A DNA stretch of 25,230 nucleotides from DTU032 sp964346175 (GCA_964346175.1 CAYFTG010000018.1:1-25230), one strand, 5' to 3'. Counted from the first letter of the stretch, positions 16,057 to 25,153 are shown. Notes: generated by a model not told the origin, from the letters alone. Numbers and translations: made by a program.

Positions 16057-19000
16057 AATGAAACCTAAATTTTTTTCACCGAAACGCAGGCAAAACATTG
16101 CAATAGTCTCAGGATCATGCGCAACTCGAGGAAGGTGTACATTTTCCAAGATTTTTCCTTCTTTTTCGGCAAAGATATAAACGGGCATTGTCCCTGAGAA
16201 ATAAGCGCAGGTTGCACTAAGGGCTTCGATAAATTCCTCAGTCGGAGTCTGGAGACAGCGGATTACGAGCGCCATGTTGCTTTTGCTTTCGTGTTGAAGC
16301 GGCGCAGCCTCCTGAGCTGTTGTTCTATCCTGGGCAAACACCCTTGGCTCCTCCGGAGGCGGAGCTTGGACTTGTTCCTCCGGTGGCGGTAGCGGTTCAG
16401 CCTGCGCTGGTAAGGGTTCGCTTTGCGACTTGCCTGCTTGCTTTGTACGCTGACTTCCATTTCGGCGAGTAGTATTTCTCGAATTCGAATAGCCCCTGCG
16501 CCCATTGCGCCGCGGAGCTTGCATGCCCTGCGGCAAGCGGGTACAGTCCGGCTCTAAGGTTACGATTTTTTCAGCGATAACTTTGGGATCTTCGTCTTCT
16601 CGTAGCGACAACGTACCTTGAATTAAGAGCACTTGATTCTCGCGTAATAAGGACCGCGATTCTTCAAAGATACGGGGAAATACAACTAGTTCAAAACTAC
16701 CGCTCGCATCTTCAATCGTCACAAAAGCCATAAGCTCATTGCGTTTGGTCAACAAGCTACGCTCTTGGACCACAAGGCCAGCAACTAGTAGCGGATCGCG
16801 ATCCTTCAGTTTGCTTTTCCCGAAGTCGCTCCCTCTTTCATCCAAAAGTTCAAGATTTTCAACGGCTATTTCTTGACCTGACTCGAGTAGTTCTCGCGCA
16901 GAAGTTAGAGGCAAGCGGGAAAAGGCCGCTTCATATTCCATCAAAGGATGGCCGCTGACATAAAGCCCTAGCATCTCCTTCTCCATCGCTAAGCGATCTG
17001 CTTCGCTAAATTCAGGCACTGTGGGGTAATTCGGTTCAGCAAGAGCTAGGCTTTCCTCTTCTACAAAATCGAAGAGAGAGACTTGCCCGTCCATTTTGTT
17101 GCGCTGAGAGGCCTGGACCTTATCCATGTAGGGTTCTATCACAGCGATCATCTCTGCACGCGGAATATCAAAGCAATCACAGGCGGAAGAACGCACCAGG
17201 CTTTCAATCATTTTGCGATTAAGGCTTAACTGTCCGCAGCGGCGGAGGAAATCTCCGTAAGAGCTAAAGGGACCGTTCTCTTCTCTTTCTCGCACCAATT
17301 CGCTGACAGCTTCCTCGCCCACGTTTTTCACAGCGGCCAGTGCGAAACGGATTGACCCATCCTCAGTGGTAAAACGTACTGAGCTGTGGTTGACATCCGG
17401 TGGCAGCACCGCAATATCCATTGCTTCCGCCGCATGCACGTAGATATTGGCTTTATCCAGATTGCCCAGAAAAGAGTTGAGCAAAGCGGCCATGTATTCG
17501 ACGGGATAATAATACTTGCACCAGCCAGTATCGTAAGCGACTGCAGCATAAGCAGCAGCATGCGATTTATTAAAGGCGTAACCGGCGAAAGCCAAGACAT
17601 CATCAAAAATTTTGGAGGCTACAGCGCGCGGCACACCGTTGGCAACGGCACCTGCGACTTCAGCGCCCGTTTCATCACAACCACCATCCAAGAAGAGGCT
17701 ACGATAACCTGCCAAAACCTCAGGGTTTTTCTTGGACATAGCGCGACGCACGTTGTCCGCTTGTCCCAAAGAAAAGCCGGCGAGATCGCGCACTATGCGC
17801 ATTACCTGCTCCTGATAAACAATGCAGCCGTATGTTACCTCAAGTATCGGTTTGAGCAAGGGATGGTCGTATTTAATCTTGCTGTGGTCGTGTCGACTCT
17901 CGACGTAGCGCGGAATTGCCTGCATCGGCCCCGGACGGAAGAGAGCTACACCGGCGACAATGTCCTCAAAATTAGAAGGTTTCAGTTCTTTCATGAACTG
18001 AGTCATACCGCTACTTTCCAATTGGAAAACGCCAATAGTTTCGCCGCGCCCAATCATCTCAAATACATTGGGATCATCGTAGGTCATACTGTCGAAATCG
18101 ATGCTGTGACCACTGTTTTTCTCCACTAGCTCCTTGCACTCCTGCAATACGGTGAGTGTGCGCAGACCAAGGAAATCGAACTTCAGCAAGCCAACATCTT
18201 CAATATCGTCTTTAGTGAATTGAACCACAATAGATTCGTCATTGCGTGCCAAGGGGGCGATCTCGGCCACCGGCTGTCCCGCGATAACTACGCCTGCGGC
18301 GTGGGTTGAAGCATGGCGCGGCATACCTTCGAACTTTTTGGCCAAGTCGATTATCTGCCGGGTAGTCTCATTTTCCTGATAGGACTTCCTCAGTTCGGGA
18401 TTAAGCTCTAAGGCTTGATCCAGAGTGATATTCAAGACGTTGGGCACCATCTTTGCGATGGTATCAGTTTCCTGATATGAAACATCGAGTGCACGACCTA
18501 CATCGCGGATGACGGCGCGAGCAGCCAATGTCCCAAAGGTAATTACCTGGCAAACATGATCCTGTCCATATTTCTCCGTGACATAATCGATGACCTCGCC
18601 ACGTCTTTCATAGCAAAAGTCAATATCGAAGTCCGGCAGGCTGACGCGCTCCGGATTGAGGAAGCGTTCAAACAAGAGATCATATTTCAGAGGATCCAGG
18701 TCCGTTATAAACAGTGTGTAAGCGGCCAGCGAACCTGCTCCGGAGCCGCGACCGGGCCCTACAGGAATGTTCTGTTCGCGGGCAAAACGTACGAAATCCC
18801 ACACAATAAGGAAATAATCTACAAAGCCCATGCTGGAAATAACGCTCAATTCCCGCTGCAAGCGCTTTTCATATTCTTCACGCTCAATATCCGTGGGGCG
18901 TCTGCGTAAGCGCTCTTCCAATCCTTCGCGACAAAGCCGCTCTAACATTTCCTCACCACTCTCAGCGGAAGCTGTATCGAAATGAGGTAGTGAGATCTTA

Positions 19001-19833
19001 CCGAACTCCAGCTCGACATTGCAGCGTTCAGCAATTTCACCACTGTTGCTGATCGCCTCGGGAATGTGAGCAAAAGCCTCCATCATCTCTTCTGCTGATC
19101 GCAGATAAAAGCTGTCGGAATGCATACGCATGCGATCGGGCTCAGTAATCTTTTTCCCCGTTTGCATACAAAGCAAAACTTCATGTGCGAAGTCATCGCC
19201 TTGCTTCAGATAATGACAGTCGTTAGTTGCAACCAGTGGTATATCCAGTTCTCGGCCCAAGCGAATCAGGTGTGAGTTAACTTCATTCTGCTCCGGAATT
19301 TTATTGTCCTGCACTTCGAAAAAATAATTATTCGCACCGAAGAGCTGACGATAATAGAGAGCAGCTGCTCTGGCCTCGTCCATCTGACCGCGCAGTATCT
19401 TGCGCGGCACCTCGCCGGAAAGACAGGCAGTCAGGGCGATCAGGCCCTCATGGTATTTCTCCAACAAATCACGATCCACTCTTGGTCGATAATAGAAACC
19501 GTCAACAAAAGCAGCAGAAACCAGCTTGATCAGATTGTGATAACCCTGATTGTTCTCGGCCAACAAAATCAGATGATAAGGGTCGCGGTCGAAGGCGACT
19601 TCTTTATCCGTATGTCTGCGTGGGGCTACATAAACCTCACAGCCAATAATGGGTTTTAGTCCTTCCTTGCGCATGCTGCGATAAAAATCGAGTATGCCAT
19701 ACATGGCTCCGTGGTCGGTTATAGCACAGGCATCCATGCCCAGTTCTTTTAAGCGCGCGGGCAAGTCGGCGATGCGAATAGCACCGTCGAGCAGGCTGTA
19801 TTCCGTATGCAAATGCAGGTGTGTAAAACTCAT
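16054..19833 (-). CDS. dnaE: DNA polymerase III alpha subunit, DnaE type
   Basis: A 1259-residue replicative C-family polymerase. The N-terminal PHP domain opens with HLHTEYSLLDGAIRI. Catalytic Asp residues are seen in PDFDIDF (D401, D403) and FDFLGLR (D553), matching the E. coli triad. Helix-hairpin-helix and beta-clamp regions follow, then an OB-fold (VVQERSLLTKRNELMAFVT region). Residues about 1104-1186 form an unusual low-complexity linker, first Arg/Asn-rich, then Pro/Gln/Glu-rich, before a final folded segment. There is no proofreading exonuclease domain of the PolC kind. The ATG at 19833 is 6 nt after the pgcA stop with no clear ribosome binding site, so translation is probably coupled to pgcA. 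Firmicutes usually carry PolC as well; it is not in this window. Confidence 0.97.
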   Translation of the reverse strand: MSFTHLHLHTEYSLLDGAIRIADLPARLKELGMDACAITDHGAMYGILDFYRSMRKEGLKPIIGCEVYVAPRRHTDKEVAFDRDPYHLILLAENNQGYHNLIKLVSAAFVDGFYYRPRVDRDLLEKYHEGLIALTACLSGEVPRKILRGQMDEARAAALYYRQLFGANNYFFEVQDNKIPEQNEVNSHLIRLGRELDIPLVATNDCHYLKQGDDFAHEVLLCMQTGKKITEPDRMRMHSDSFYLRSAEEMMEAFAHIPEAISNSGEIAERCNVELEFGKISLPHFDTASAESGEEMLERLCREGLEERLRRRPTDIEREEYEKRLQRELSVISSMGFVDYFLIVWDFVRFAREQNIPVGPGRGSGAGSLAAYTLFITDLDPLKYDLLFERFLNPERVSLPDFDIDFCYERRGEVIDYVTEKYGQDHVCQVITFGTLAARAVIRDVGRALDVSYQETDTIAKMVPNVLNITLDQALELNPELRKSYQENETTRQIIDLAKKFEGMPRHASTHAAGVVIAGQPVAEIAPLARNDESIVVQFTKDDIEDVGLLKFDFLGLRTLTVLQECKELVEKNSGHSIDFDSMTYDDPNVFEMIGRGETIGVFQLESSGMTQFMKELKPSNFEDIVAGVALFRPGPMQAIPRYVESRHDHSKIKYDHPLLKPILEVTYGCIVYQEQVMRIVRDLAGFSLGQADNVRRAMSKKNPEVLAGYRSLFLDGGCDETGAEVAGAVANGVPRAVASKIFDDVLAFAGYAFNKSHAAAYAAVAYDTGWCKYYYPVEYMAALLNSFLGNLDKANIYVHAAEAMDIAVLPPDVNHSSVRFTTEDGSIRFALAAVKNVGEEAVSELVREREENGPFSSYGDFLRRCGQLSLNRKMIESLVRSSACDCFDIPRAEMIAVIEPYMDKVQASQRNKMDGQVSLFDFVEEESLALAEPNYPTVPEFSEADRLAMEKEMLGLYVSGHPLMEYEAAFSRLPLTSARELLESGQEIAVENLELLDERGSDFGKSKLKDRDPLLVAGLVVQERSLLTKRNELMAFVTIEDASGSFELVVFPRIFEESRSLLRENQVLLIQGTLSLREDEDPKVIAEKIVTLEPDCTRLPQGMQAPRRNGRRGYSNSRNTTRRNGSQRTKQAGKSQSEPLPAQAEPLPPPEEQVQAPPPEEPRVFAQDRTTAQEAAPLQHESKSNMALVIRCLQTPTEEFIEALSATCAYFSGTMPVYIFAEKEGKILENVHLPRVAHDPETIAMFCLRFGEKNLGFI

Positions 19834-19839
19834 GCAGAG

Positions 19840-21600
19840 TTAAATATCTTCTCCCATCAAGCAGTCAATTCTTTCCAAGACAGTCGCCATCGTATGCTCC
19901 AGTTTGCGATCACATTCTTCCTGCGTATCAGCATAGCAGCCAAAGTAGATCTTGATCTTGGGTTCAGTACCGGAAGGACGAATGCAGAAAAAATCGATTC
20001 CTTCTAATTCATAAAGCAAAACATTGCTGCGATCGTAATCCAATCTGCTCTCGTCGTTGCTGTTCAGGTTAATCTTGATCGACTTTTGGAAATCACTCAG
20101 TCTCTTAATAGACAAAGCTGAGAAACCATTAAAAGGATCGCTGCGCAACTCACTCATCGTGTCGGCAATCAGCTCCAGACCGCTTTTCCCTTCGCGCACG
20201 ATCGACACAGTATGCTCAGCAACGTAACCGTATTTGGCATAAATACGTTCGAGACGATCCAAAAGGGTCTCACCTGCTTCTGCCGCTACTGCAGCCATTT
20301 CTGCCAAGAGCATGCAGGACACAATGGCATCTTTGTCACGCACTGAGGAGCCCGCCAGATAACCGAACGCTTCTTCGTAGCCAAACTGGAATTTGCCGTC
20401 ACCTTCATCTTCATGCTCCCTGATGGCTTCAGCAATAAATTTGAAACCGGTTAGGACACGGTAAAGCTCACAATCATAGTCGTCGCAGATTCTGTCCGGC
20501 AAGCGACTAGAAACTATGGAAGAGACGACGAAAGGCTGCTCCGGCAAAATACCTTGTGCCTTTTTCGTGCTTAAAATATATTCCATGAGTAATATACCGA
20601 TGGCGTTACCGGAGAGGGTTACATATTCGCCTGCGTCATCACGCACGGCGATCCCCACGCGATCTGCGTCAGGATCCGTAGCCATCACCAGAGGAGCATC
20701 CAGCTCTTGCCCCAACTCAATCGCCTTAGTGAGCGTTTCTGGTAACTCCGGATTAGGGAAAGGAGTAGAGGGGAAATTGCCGTCAGGAAGTTCTTGTTCT
20801 TTAACAACATGGACATTATTAAAACCTAAACGTTTGAGGATACGGCGCACAGGCTTGTTGCCGGTCCCATATAAAGGAGTATAGACAATAGTCAAATCGG
20901 CATGGCGCTTAACTACGTCGCCCTGCAAGGAAACTTGCAGGAGCATCTCATCGTAAGCTGCATCAAGATCTGCTCCCATGTCCTGCCACAATTCGCTCTG
21001 GCGAGCCTCTTCCAAGCTGAGGCTGTCTGCGATCACTCCGGGAAGATCTGTAATGAGATCCATCTGCGCTGACACGCTGTCGGCTGCCTCCAAGCCCAGC
21101 TGGGCTCCGTCCGAGGCGAAAGCCTTAAACCCATTATATTGCTTGGGGTTATGGCTGGCTGTGATCATGACACCGCCGGCACAGTTAAAGTGGCGGATGG
21201 CGAAGGACAGCAGCGGCACCGGACGTAGTTCGTCCGAAAAATGCACGCTCACTCCCCGGCTGACGAAGATTCGTGCTGTCAGTTCTGCGAATACGCGTGA
21301 ATTATTGCGGGAGTCGTAAGAAATAGCTACACCTCGACGCACGGCATCTTCTCCCTGTTTTTTAATTGATTCTGCGAAACCTGCAGCGGCTCGGGCAACA
21401 GTATAAACATTCATACGATTACTGCCTGCACCCATAATACCGCGGAGGCCGGCCGTGCCAAATTGAAGATCCTGGTAAAAGCGGTCTTCTATCTCTACAG
21501 TATTAGCGGCTATAGCTTTTAATTCATTGCGAGTGTTTTCGTCGTAAGCCTGGTTTTCAGTCCATTCACGATAGCGTCTTTGAGCTGTGGATTCAGACAT
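19840..21600 (-). CDS. pgcA: Phospho-sugar mutase (alpha-phosphoglucomutase/phosphomannomutase)
   Basis: A 586-residue alpha-D-phosphohexomutase interconverting glucose-6-phosphate and glucose-1-phosphate (mannose phosphates are possible too). The four domain motifs are in order: phosphoserine loop TASHNPKQYNG (Ser149), metal loop DPDADRVG, sugar loop GYEEAFG, and phosphate-binding RPSGTEPK. The length matches the PgcA group of Firmicutes rather than the roughly 450-residue GlmM or ManB. The ATG at 21600 follows AAAGGAGA at good spacing. It supplies glucose-1-phosphate to the GlgC/GlgD enzyme encoded about 10 kb downstream on the same strand. dnaE follows after only 6 nt. Confidence 0.94.
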   Translation of the reverse strand: MSESTAQRRYREWTENQAYDENTRNELKAIAANTVEIEDRFYQDLQFGTAGLRGIMGAGSNRMNVYTVARAAAGFAESIKKQGEDAVRRGVAISYDSRNNSRVFAELTARIFVSRGVSVHFSDELRPVPLLSFAIRHFNCAGGVMITASHNPKQYNGFKAFASDGAQLGLEAADSVSAQMDLITDLPGVIADSLSLEEARQSELWQDMGADLDAAYDEMLLQVSLQGDVVKRHADLTIVYTPLYGTGNKPVRRILKRLGFNNVHVVKEQELPDGNFPSTPFPNPELPETLTKAIELGQELDAPLVMATDPDADRVGIAVRDDAGEYVTLSGNAIGILLMEYILSTKKAQGILPEQPFVVSSIVSSRLPDRICDDYDCELYRVLTGFKFIAEAIREHEDEGDGKFQFGYEEAFGYLAGSSVRDKDAIVSCMLLAEMAAVAAEAGETLLDRLERIYAKYGYVAEHTVSIVREGKSGLELIADTMSELRSDPFNGFSALSIKRLSDFQKSIKINLNSNDESRLDYDRSNVLLYELEGIDFFCIRPSGTEPKIKIYFGCYADTQEECDRKLEHTMATVLERIDCLMGEDI

Positions 21601-21672
21601 AATAATCTCCTTTAAGCAATAAGGGCTTTAACCTTTTATTCAGCCTTATAAAGCGGCATTTATTGATATATT

Positions 21673-21702
21673 TCTATAGCTAAAGTTTAGCATAGCTAAC
21701 AA
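21673..21702 (-). promoter_or_regulatory. Candidate pgcA promoter with operator-like palindrome
   Basis: On the minus strand TTGTTA (21702-21697) and TATAGA (21678-21673) are 18 nt apart, each a 4 of 6 match to consensus. The perfect palindrome GCTAAA-C-TTTAGC (21691-21679) lies wholly inside the spacer. The leader to the ATG at 21600 would be about 65 nt. The remainder of the 124-nt uvrB-pgcA gap shows no terminator. Confidence 0.3.
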
Positions 21703-21724
21703 AACTATTTAAGGCGAAAGAAAC

Positions 21725-23767
21725 CTATCTCTTGCGCCCTGCTAGAAGACCTCGCACCATAATTAGGCGGTCACGCATACGAGCAGCCTCTTCGAATTCA
21801 AGTTCCGCTGCGAATTCTTTCATCGCCTTTTGCAGGTTCTTCTCTAGACGGCGCAAATCTTCTCTCTCATAGCGCGAGATTTGCTCTTCAAAGCTTTCTT
21901 GATCCTCTATGACATCCGCGTCCTCTTCCCCGACTAGCGCCACCACTGTATCGTGCAACTCATAGATATCCTTCTTAATCGTCTGGGGAATTATATTATG
22001 CTTCTCATTGTACGCGGTCTGGATTTCTCGGCGACGATTGGTCTCGCTAATTGCCTGTTCCATCGACTTCGTCACCGTATCCGCATAGAGCACCACCTGT
22101 CCGTTGACGTTGCGTGCAGCACGGCCAATGATCTGTATCAGTGAGGTCGTAGAGCGCAGGAAACCTTCGCGGTCGGCATCAAGAATGGCGATTAAAGAAA
22201 CCTCCGGCAAGTCCAAACCTTCACGTAAAAGGTTAATGCCGACAAGGACATCGAATTTGCCGCGGCGTAGCCTTTTTAATATATTAAGCCTTTCTACTGT
22301 CACAATATCCGAATGTAGATACTCGACAGCGAGGCCTTCCTCCTTCAGAAAGTCCGTCATATCCTCCGCCATGCGCTTAGTCAGCGTTAGTACTAAACTG
22401 CGCTCGCCGGCAGCATTTGTCGCCCGGATGCGATCAATCAAATCGTCGATCTGACCATCTATAGGGTGAATGATAATTTCAGGATCGACCAAGCCGGTGG
22501 GACGGATAACCTGTTCGACCACTTGTTTCGCATGCTCAGCCTCATAGCGAGAAGGGGTTGCGCTGACGAAGATGCTTTGTCCCATACGCTCCTCGAACTC
22601 CTCGAATCTCAACGGACGGTTATCAAAAGCTGACGGTAGACGAAAACCGTAATCTACCAGCGATTCTTTCCGCGAACGATCGCCGTGATACATGGCTCCG
22701 ATCTGCGGAACGGTCACATGTGACTCATCAATAAAAAGCAGATAATCTTTAGGAAAAAAGTCGAGCAATGTATAGGGCGGTTCGCCGGGCTGGCGCCCTG
22801 TCATGTGGCGGGAATAGTTTTCAATGCCTTTGCAAAAGCCTGTCTCAGCCAGCATTTCCAAATCATATCTTGTCCGTTGCTCCAAGCGGTACGCTTCTAG
22901 CAGCTTGTCTTCTTGCTGCAGTTCTTCCAGACGCTGCTCCAATTCTTGCTGGATCGAGACGGTAGCCTTTTTCATTTTAATTTCGGTGGTCGTGTAGTGG
23001 CTGGCCGGGAAGATCGCCTCGTAAGAGCGCCCTCTGATCGTGCGCCCTGTAATGGCGTCAACATCACGAATTTCCTCTATTTCATCGCCGAAGAAAATTA
23101 CTCGTGTGAGCGTGTTTTCCGATGAGCTCGGGAAGATATCCAGCGTGTCGCCTCTTACCCGGAATGTACCGCGCTTGCTTTCGTAATCGTTGCGCTGATA
23201 CTGGATACGGACCAGTTCGGAAATTACTTCATCGCGATCGATCCGCATTCCCGGTCGTAAGGCTATCATCATTTCTTTATAGTCAACCGGATCACCTAAT
23301 CCGTAAATGCAGGAAACAGAGGCTACGACGATGACGTCGCGTCGCTCTAAGAGTGAAGACGTCGCCTTGTGTCGCAGACGGTCAATTTCATCATTGATCG
23401 CGGAGTCCTTTTCGATATAGATATCTCGAGAGGGAATGTATGCTTCCGGCTGGTAATAGTCGTAATAAGAGACAAAATACTCCACAGCATTGTCCGGGAA
23501 CAAGGCTGTAAACTCGGCTGCCAGTTGGCCGGCCAAGGTCTTATTATGAGCAATGACAAGCGCAGGGCGCTGCGTCTCTTCGATGACCTTCGCCATGGTG
23601 TATGTCTTACCGGATCCGGTCACACCAAGAAGGGTCTGAGCTTTCATTCCTTCTTTAAGACCGGACACGATCTTGTTGATGGCTTCGGGCTGATCACCAC
23701 GCGGAACCATAGGAGATTGCAAAACGAATTTTTGATTATATGTTTCAGGAAAATTTATATTTGACAT
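21725..23767 (-). CDS. uvrB: Excinuclease ABC subunit B
   Basis: The 680-residue damage-verification helicase of nucleotide excision repair; it is loaded on DNA by UvrA and recruits UvrC. The Walker A GVTGSGKT lies at residues 48-55. The beta-hairpin region has YYDYYQPEAYIPSRD. Helicase motifs include DESHV, VSATPSRYE and IIGRAARN. A C-terminal UVR/UvrC-binding motif (EFAAELEFEEAARMRDRL) is close to the end. Length and motif set are complete. The ATG at 23767 follows GAGGGGG. It lies 61 nt after the uracil-DNA glycosylase gene, forming a small repair pair; uvrA and uvrC are not in the window. Confidence 0.98.
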   Translation of the reverse strand: MSNINFPETYNQKFVLQSPMVPRGDQPEAINKIVSGLKEGMKAQTLLGVTGSGKTYTMAKVIEETQRPALVIAHNKTLAGQLAAEFTALFPDNAVEYFVSYYDYYQPEAYIPSRDIYIEKDSAINDEIDRLRHKATSSLLERRDVIVVASVSCIYGLGDPVDYKEMMIALRPGMRIDRDEVISELVRIQYQRNDYESKRGTFRVRGDTLDIFPSSSENTLTRVIFFGDEIEEIRDVDAITGRTIRGRSYEAIFPASHYTTTEIKMKKATVSIQQELEQRLEELQQEDKLLEAYRLEQRTRYDLEMLAETGFCKGIENYSRHMTGRQPGEPPYTLLDFFPKDYLLFIDESHVTVPQIGAMYHGDRSRKESLVDYGFRLPSAFDNRPLRFEEFEERMGQSIFVSATPSRYEAEHAKQVVEQVIRPTGLVDPEIIIHPIDGQIDDLIDRIRATNAAGERSLVLTLTKRMAEDMTDFLKEEGLAVEYLHSDIVTVERLNILKRLRRGKFDVLVGINLLREGLDLPEVSLIAILDADREGFLRSTTSLIQIIGRAARNVNGQVVLYADTVTKSMEQAISETNRRREIQTAYNEKHNIIPQTIKKDIYELHDTVVALVGEEDADVIEDQESFEEQISRYEREDLRRLEKNLQKAMKEFAAELEFEEAARMRDRLIMVRGLLAGRKR

Positions 23768-23828
23768 GACTTATTTCCCCCTCAAATGATTTTGCGGCGG
23801 CACGGAGATTTTTTCTGTAACGGATTCA

Positions 23829-24437
23829 TTAATCCTGGGTTAAAGCTTCTTTCAGACCAAGTTCCGTCAGCTTTTGTCTAACGGAGTACACATCCTGCCA
23901 TAGTTCGGGTTTGCGTCTGTTGTCGCGCAGAATATAAGCAGGATGATAAGTGGGCATCACATAATAATCGTTGCTTTCAATCCACTTGCCGCGTACTTTT
24001 GTAATACCTTCCGTGCCGCTAGTGAAATAGCGATAGGCGGTCGCCCCCATCAAGAGAAACACCTTCGGCTTGACCAAGCGGATTTGCGCGCTGAGCAGAC
24101 GACGGCAAGCGGTCGCTTCCGCCTGGCTGGGGTTTCTGTTCCCCGGCGGGCGACATTTCACAATATTACAGATATGGTAATCATCCTCTGTCAGTTCTAG
24201 GCTCTTCAAAAGTGTATCGAGAAGTTCACCGGAACGACCGACAAAGGGCAGCCCTTGTTCATCTTCATTTGCTCCGGGTCCCTCGCCCACTATCATCAAC
24301 GGAGCTTTGATCGAACCGCGCCAGATGACTACATTATGTCTGCTTTGGTGTAATTCACACTCCTGACAGGCGAGACAGCTATCAATAAAACCTTGCCAAG
24401 CAGAGTCTATGTTCTTAAAATTTTCAGTATTTTTCAT
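23829..24437 (-). CDS. Uracil-DNA glycosylase, family 4 (iron-sulfur)
   Basis: A 202-residue base-excision repair enzyme that removes uracil from DNA. Motif A is GEGPGANEDEQGLPFVG; motif B is the HPAYILR region near the C-terminus. Four Cys positions fit the [4Fe-4S] cluster of this family: C24 and C27 (CQEC) and the CRPPGNR...C pair 15 residues apart. An extra C21 lies just before. This separates it from the cluster-free family 1 Ung. The ATG at 24437 has no ribosome binding site, and a TATAAT box lies only 9 nt upstream, so the mRNA may be nearly leaderless. It is the first gene of the minus-strand run and is divergent from the FMN lipoprotein gene. Confidence 0.93.
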   Translation of the reverse strand: MKNTENFKNIDSAWQGFIDSCLACQECELHQSRHNVVIWRGSIKAPLMIVGEGPGANEDEQGLPFVGRSGELLDTLLKSLELTEDDYHICNIVKCRPPGNRNPSQAEATACRRLLSAQIRLVKPKVFLLMGATAYRYFTSGTEGITKVRGKWIESNDYYVMPTYHPAYILRDNRRKPELWQDVYSVRQKLTELGLKEALTQD

Positions 24438-24446
24438 AACTAATCA

Positions 24447-24475
24447 ATTATACCCTAATCTGCTGTAAAAAATGG
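24447..24475 (-). promoter_or_regulatory. Candidate promoter of udg, start point next to the ATG
   Basis: On the minus strand a perfect TATAAT (24452-24447) lies 9 nt before the ATG at 24437. A start point 6-8 nt downstream would leave about 1-4 nt of leader. The -35 position (24475-24470, CCATTT) is a poor match, so activity is uncertain. Confidence 0.35.
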
Positions 24476-24586
24476 AAATATTTTTGAGCAAAAAATATTG
24501 AAAAAATGTATCCTGTGTATTGTTGAGATTAACACTTATATGTAAAATTTACCTTATTCATATAATAGTAAGGAGAAAAAATTAAT

Positions 24587-25039
24587 ATGAACAGAAGAAA
24601 ACTAAGCATAGTTTTTCTGTCACTGATACTAGTATTGGCCCTAGCCCTTGCAGCTTGTAACGGTGGCAAGGATAGTCAACCGACAGGCGCTAATGGTGCT
24701 ACTCGCTATGAGTATAAAAGCGAACTGGATGAACATGGCTGGGCCGTTGAAGCCTGGATTGACGTGAAAGATGGCGCAGTAGTTGATGCATTTTTTGACT
24801 ACGTGAACGAAGAAGGCGGGTTAAAGTCTGAGGATCAAGAATATATTGATACCATGCGCGACCTGTCTGATGCAGATACTGATATTTCCGTAATCATTAA
24901 CTACCTGGAGAACTATCTGAAAAATAATACTGATGTTGATAGTGTGGACGCTGATGCCGTTTCCGGCGCGACCTCTACCTATAACAACTTTCTTACAGCT
25001 GCGGAAGATCTATACAAACAAGCCGGCTTAACTGAATAG
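24587..25039 (+). CDS. FMN-binding domain lipoprotein (covalent flavin carrier)
   Basis: A 150-residue extracytoplasmic lipoprotein. Its signal peptide (MNRRK and a Leu/Ala-rich core) ends in the lipobox LAAC, lipid Cys at residue 24. After a short Gly/Asn/Ser linker comes one small FMN-binding domain (from ATRYEYKSE) that ends with DAVSGATST. In this family the motif D-x-x-S-G-A-T is the site where the ApbE transferase attaches FMN, here predicted at Thr129. Such proteins shuttle electrons at the outer membrane face, as in PplA of Listeria or RnfG/NqrC. No partner (apbE, rnf or eet genes) is in the window. AAGGAG lies upstream of the ATG at 24587. The gene stands alone, with a terminator 40 nt downstream. 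The 149-nt divergent gap before it is AT-rich; no promoter for this gene is clear. Confidence 0.85.
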   Translation: MNRRKLSIVFLSLILVLALALAACNGGKDSQPTGANGATRYEYKSELDEHGWAVEAWIDVKDGAVVDAFFDYVNEEGGLKSEDQEYIDTMRDLSDADTDISVIINYLENYLKNNTDVDSVDADAVSGATSTYNNFLTAAEDLYKQAGLTE

Positions 25040-25078
25040 CCGTAGCACAGCCGTAAAAAGAGTTTTCAAAAAAACAAA

Positions 25079-25118
25079 AGACCACACTTGAGTTTCCTTA
25101 GGTGTGGTCTATTTTTTT
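25079..25118. terminator. Bidirectional rho-independent terminator
   Basis: A 14-bp stem (25079-25092 with 25097-25110, two G-U pairs) encloses a TTTC loop. ATTTTTTT follows on the plus strand. On the minus strand the stem is followed by TTTTGTTTTTTT. It can therefore end both the FMN lipoprotein transcript and the convergent lysS transcript. Confidence 0.9.
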
Positions 25119-25153
25119 ATCTTGGTTCTGAGCATGTCTTGCTCACGAGCTCT

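Noticed and set aside
17386..18129. 247-codon open frame on the plus strand opposite dnaE
   Set aside because: It is antisense to conserved dnaE catalytic-core sequence, has no recognisable domain, and no plausible ribosome binding site or promoter was noted.
23369..23764. 131-codon plus-strand frame opposite uvrB
   Set aside because: Antisense shadow over the conserved uvrB N-terminal coding region.
24561..24566. TATAAT considered as the promoter of the FMN lipoprotein gene
   Set aside because: A start 7 nt downstream would fall within the AGGAG ribosome binding site, and no -35 element lies at the right spacing.
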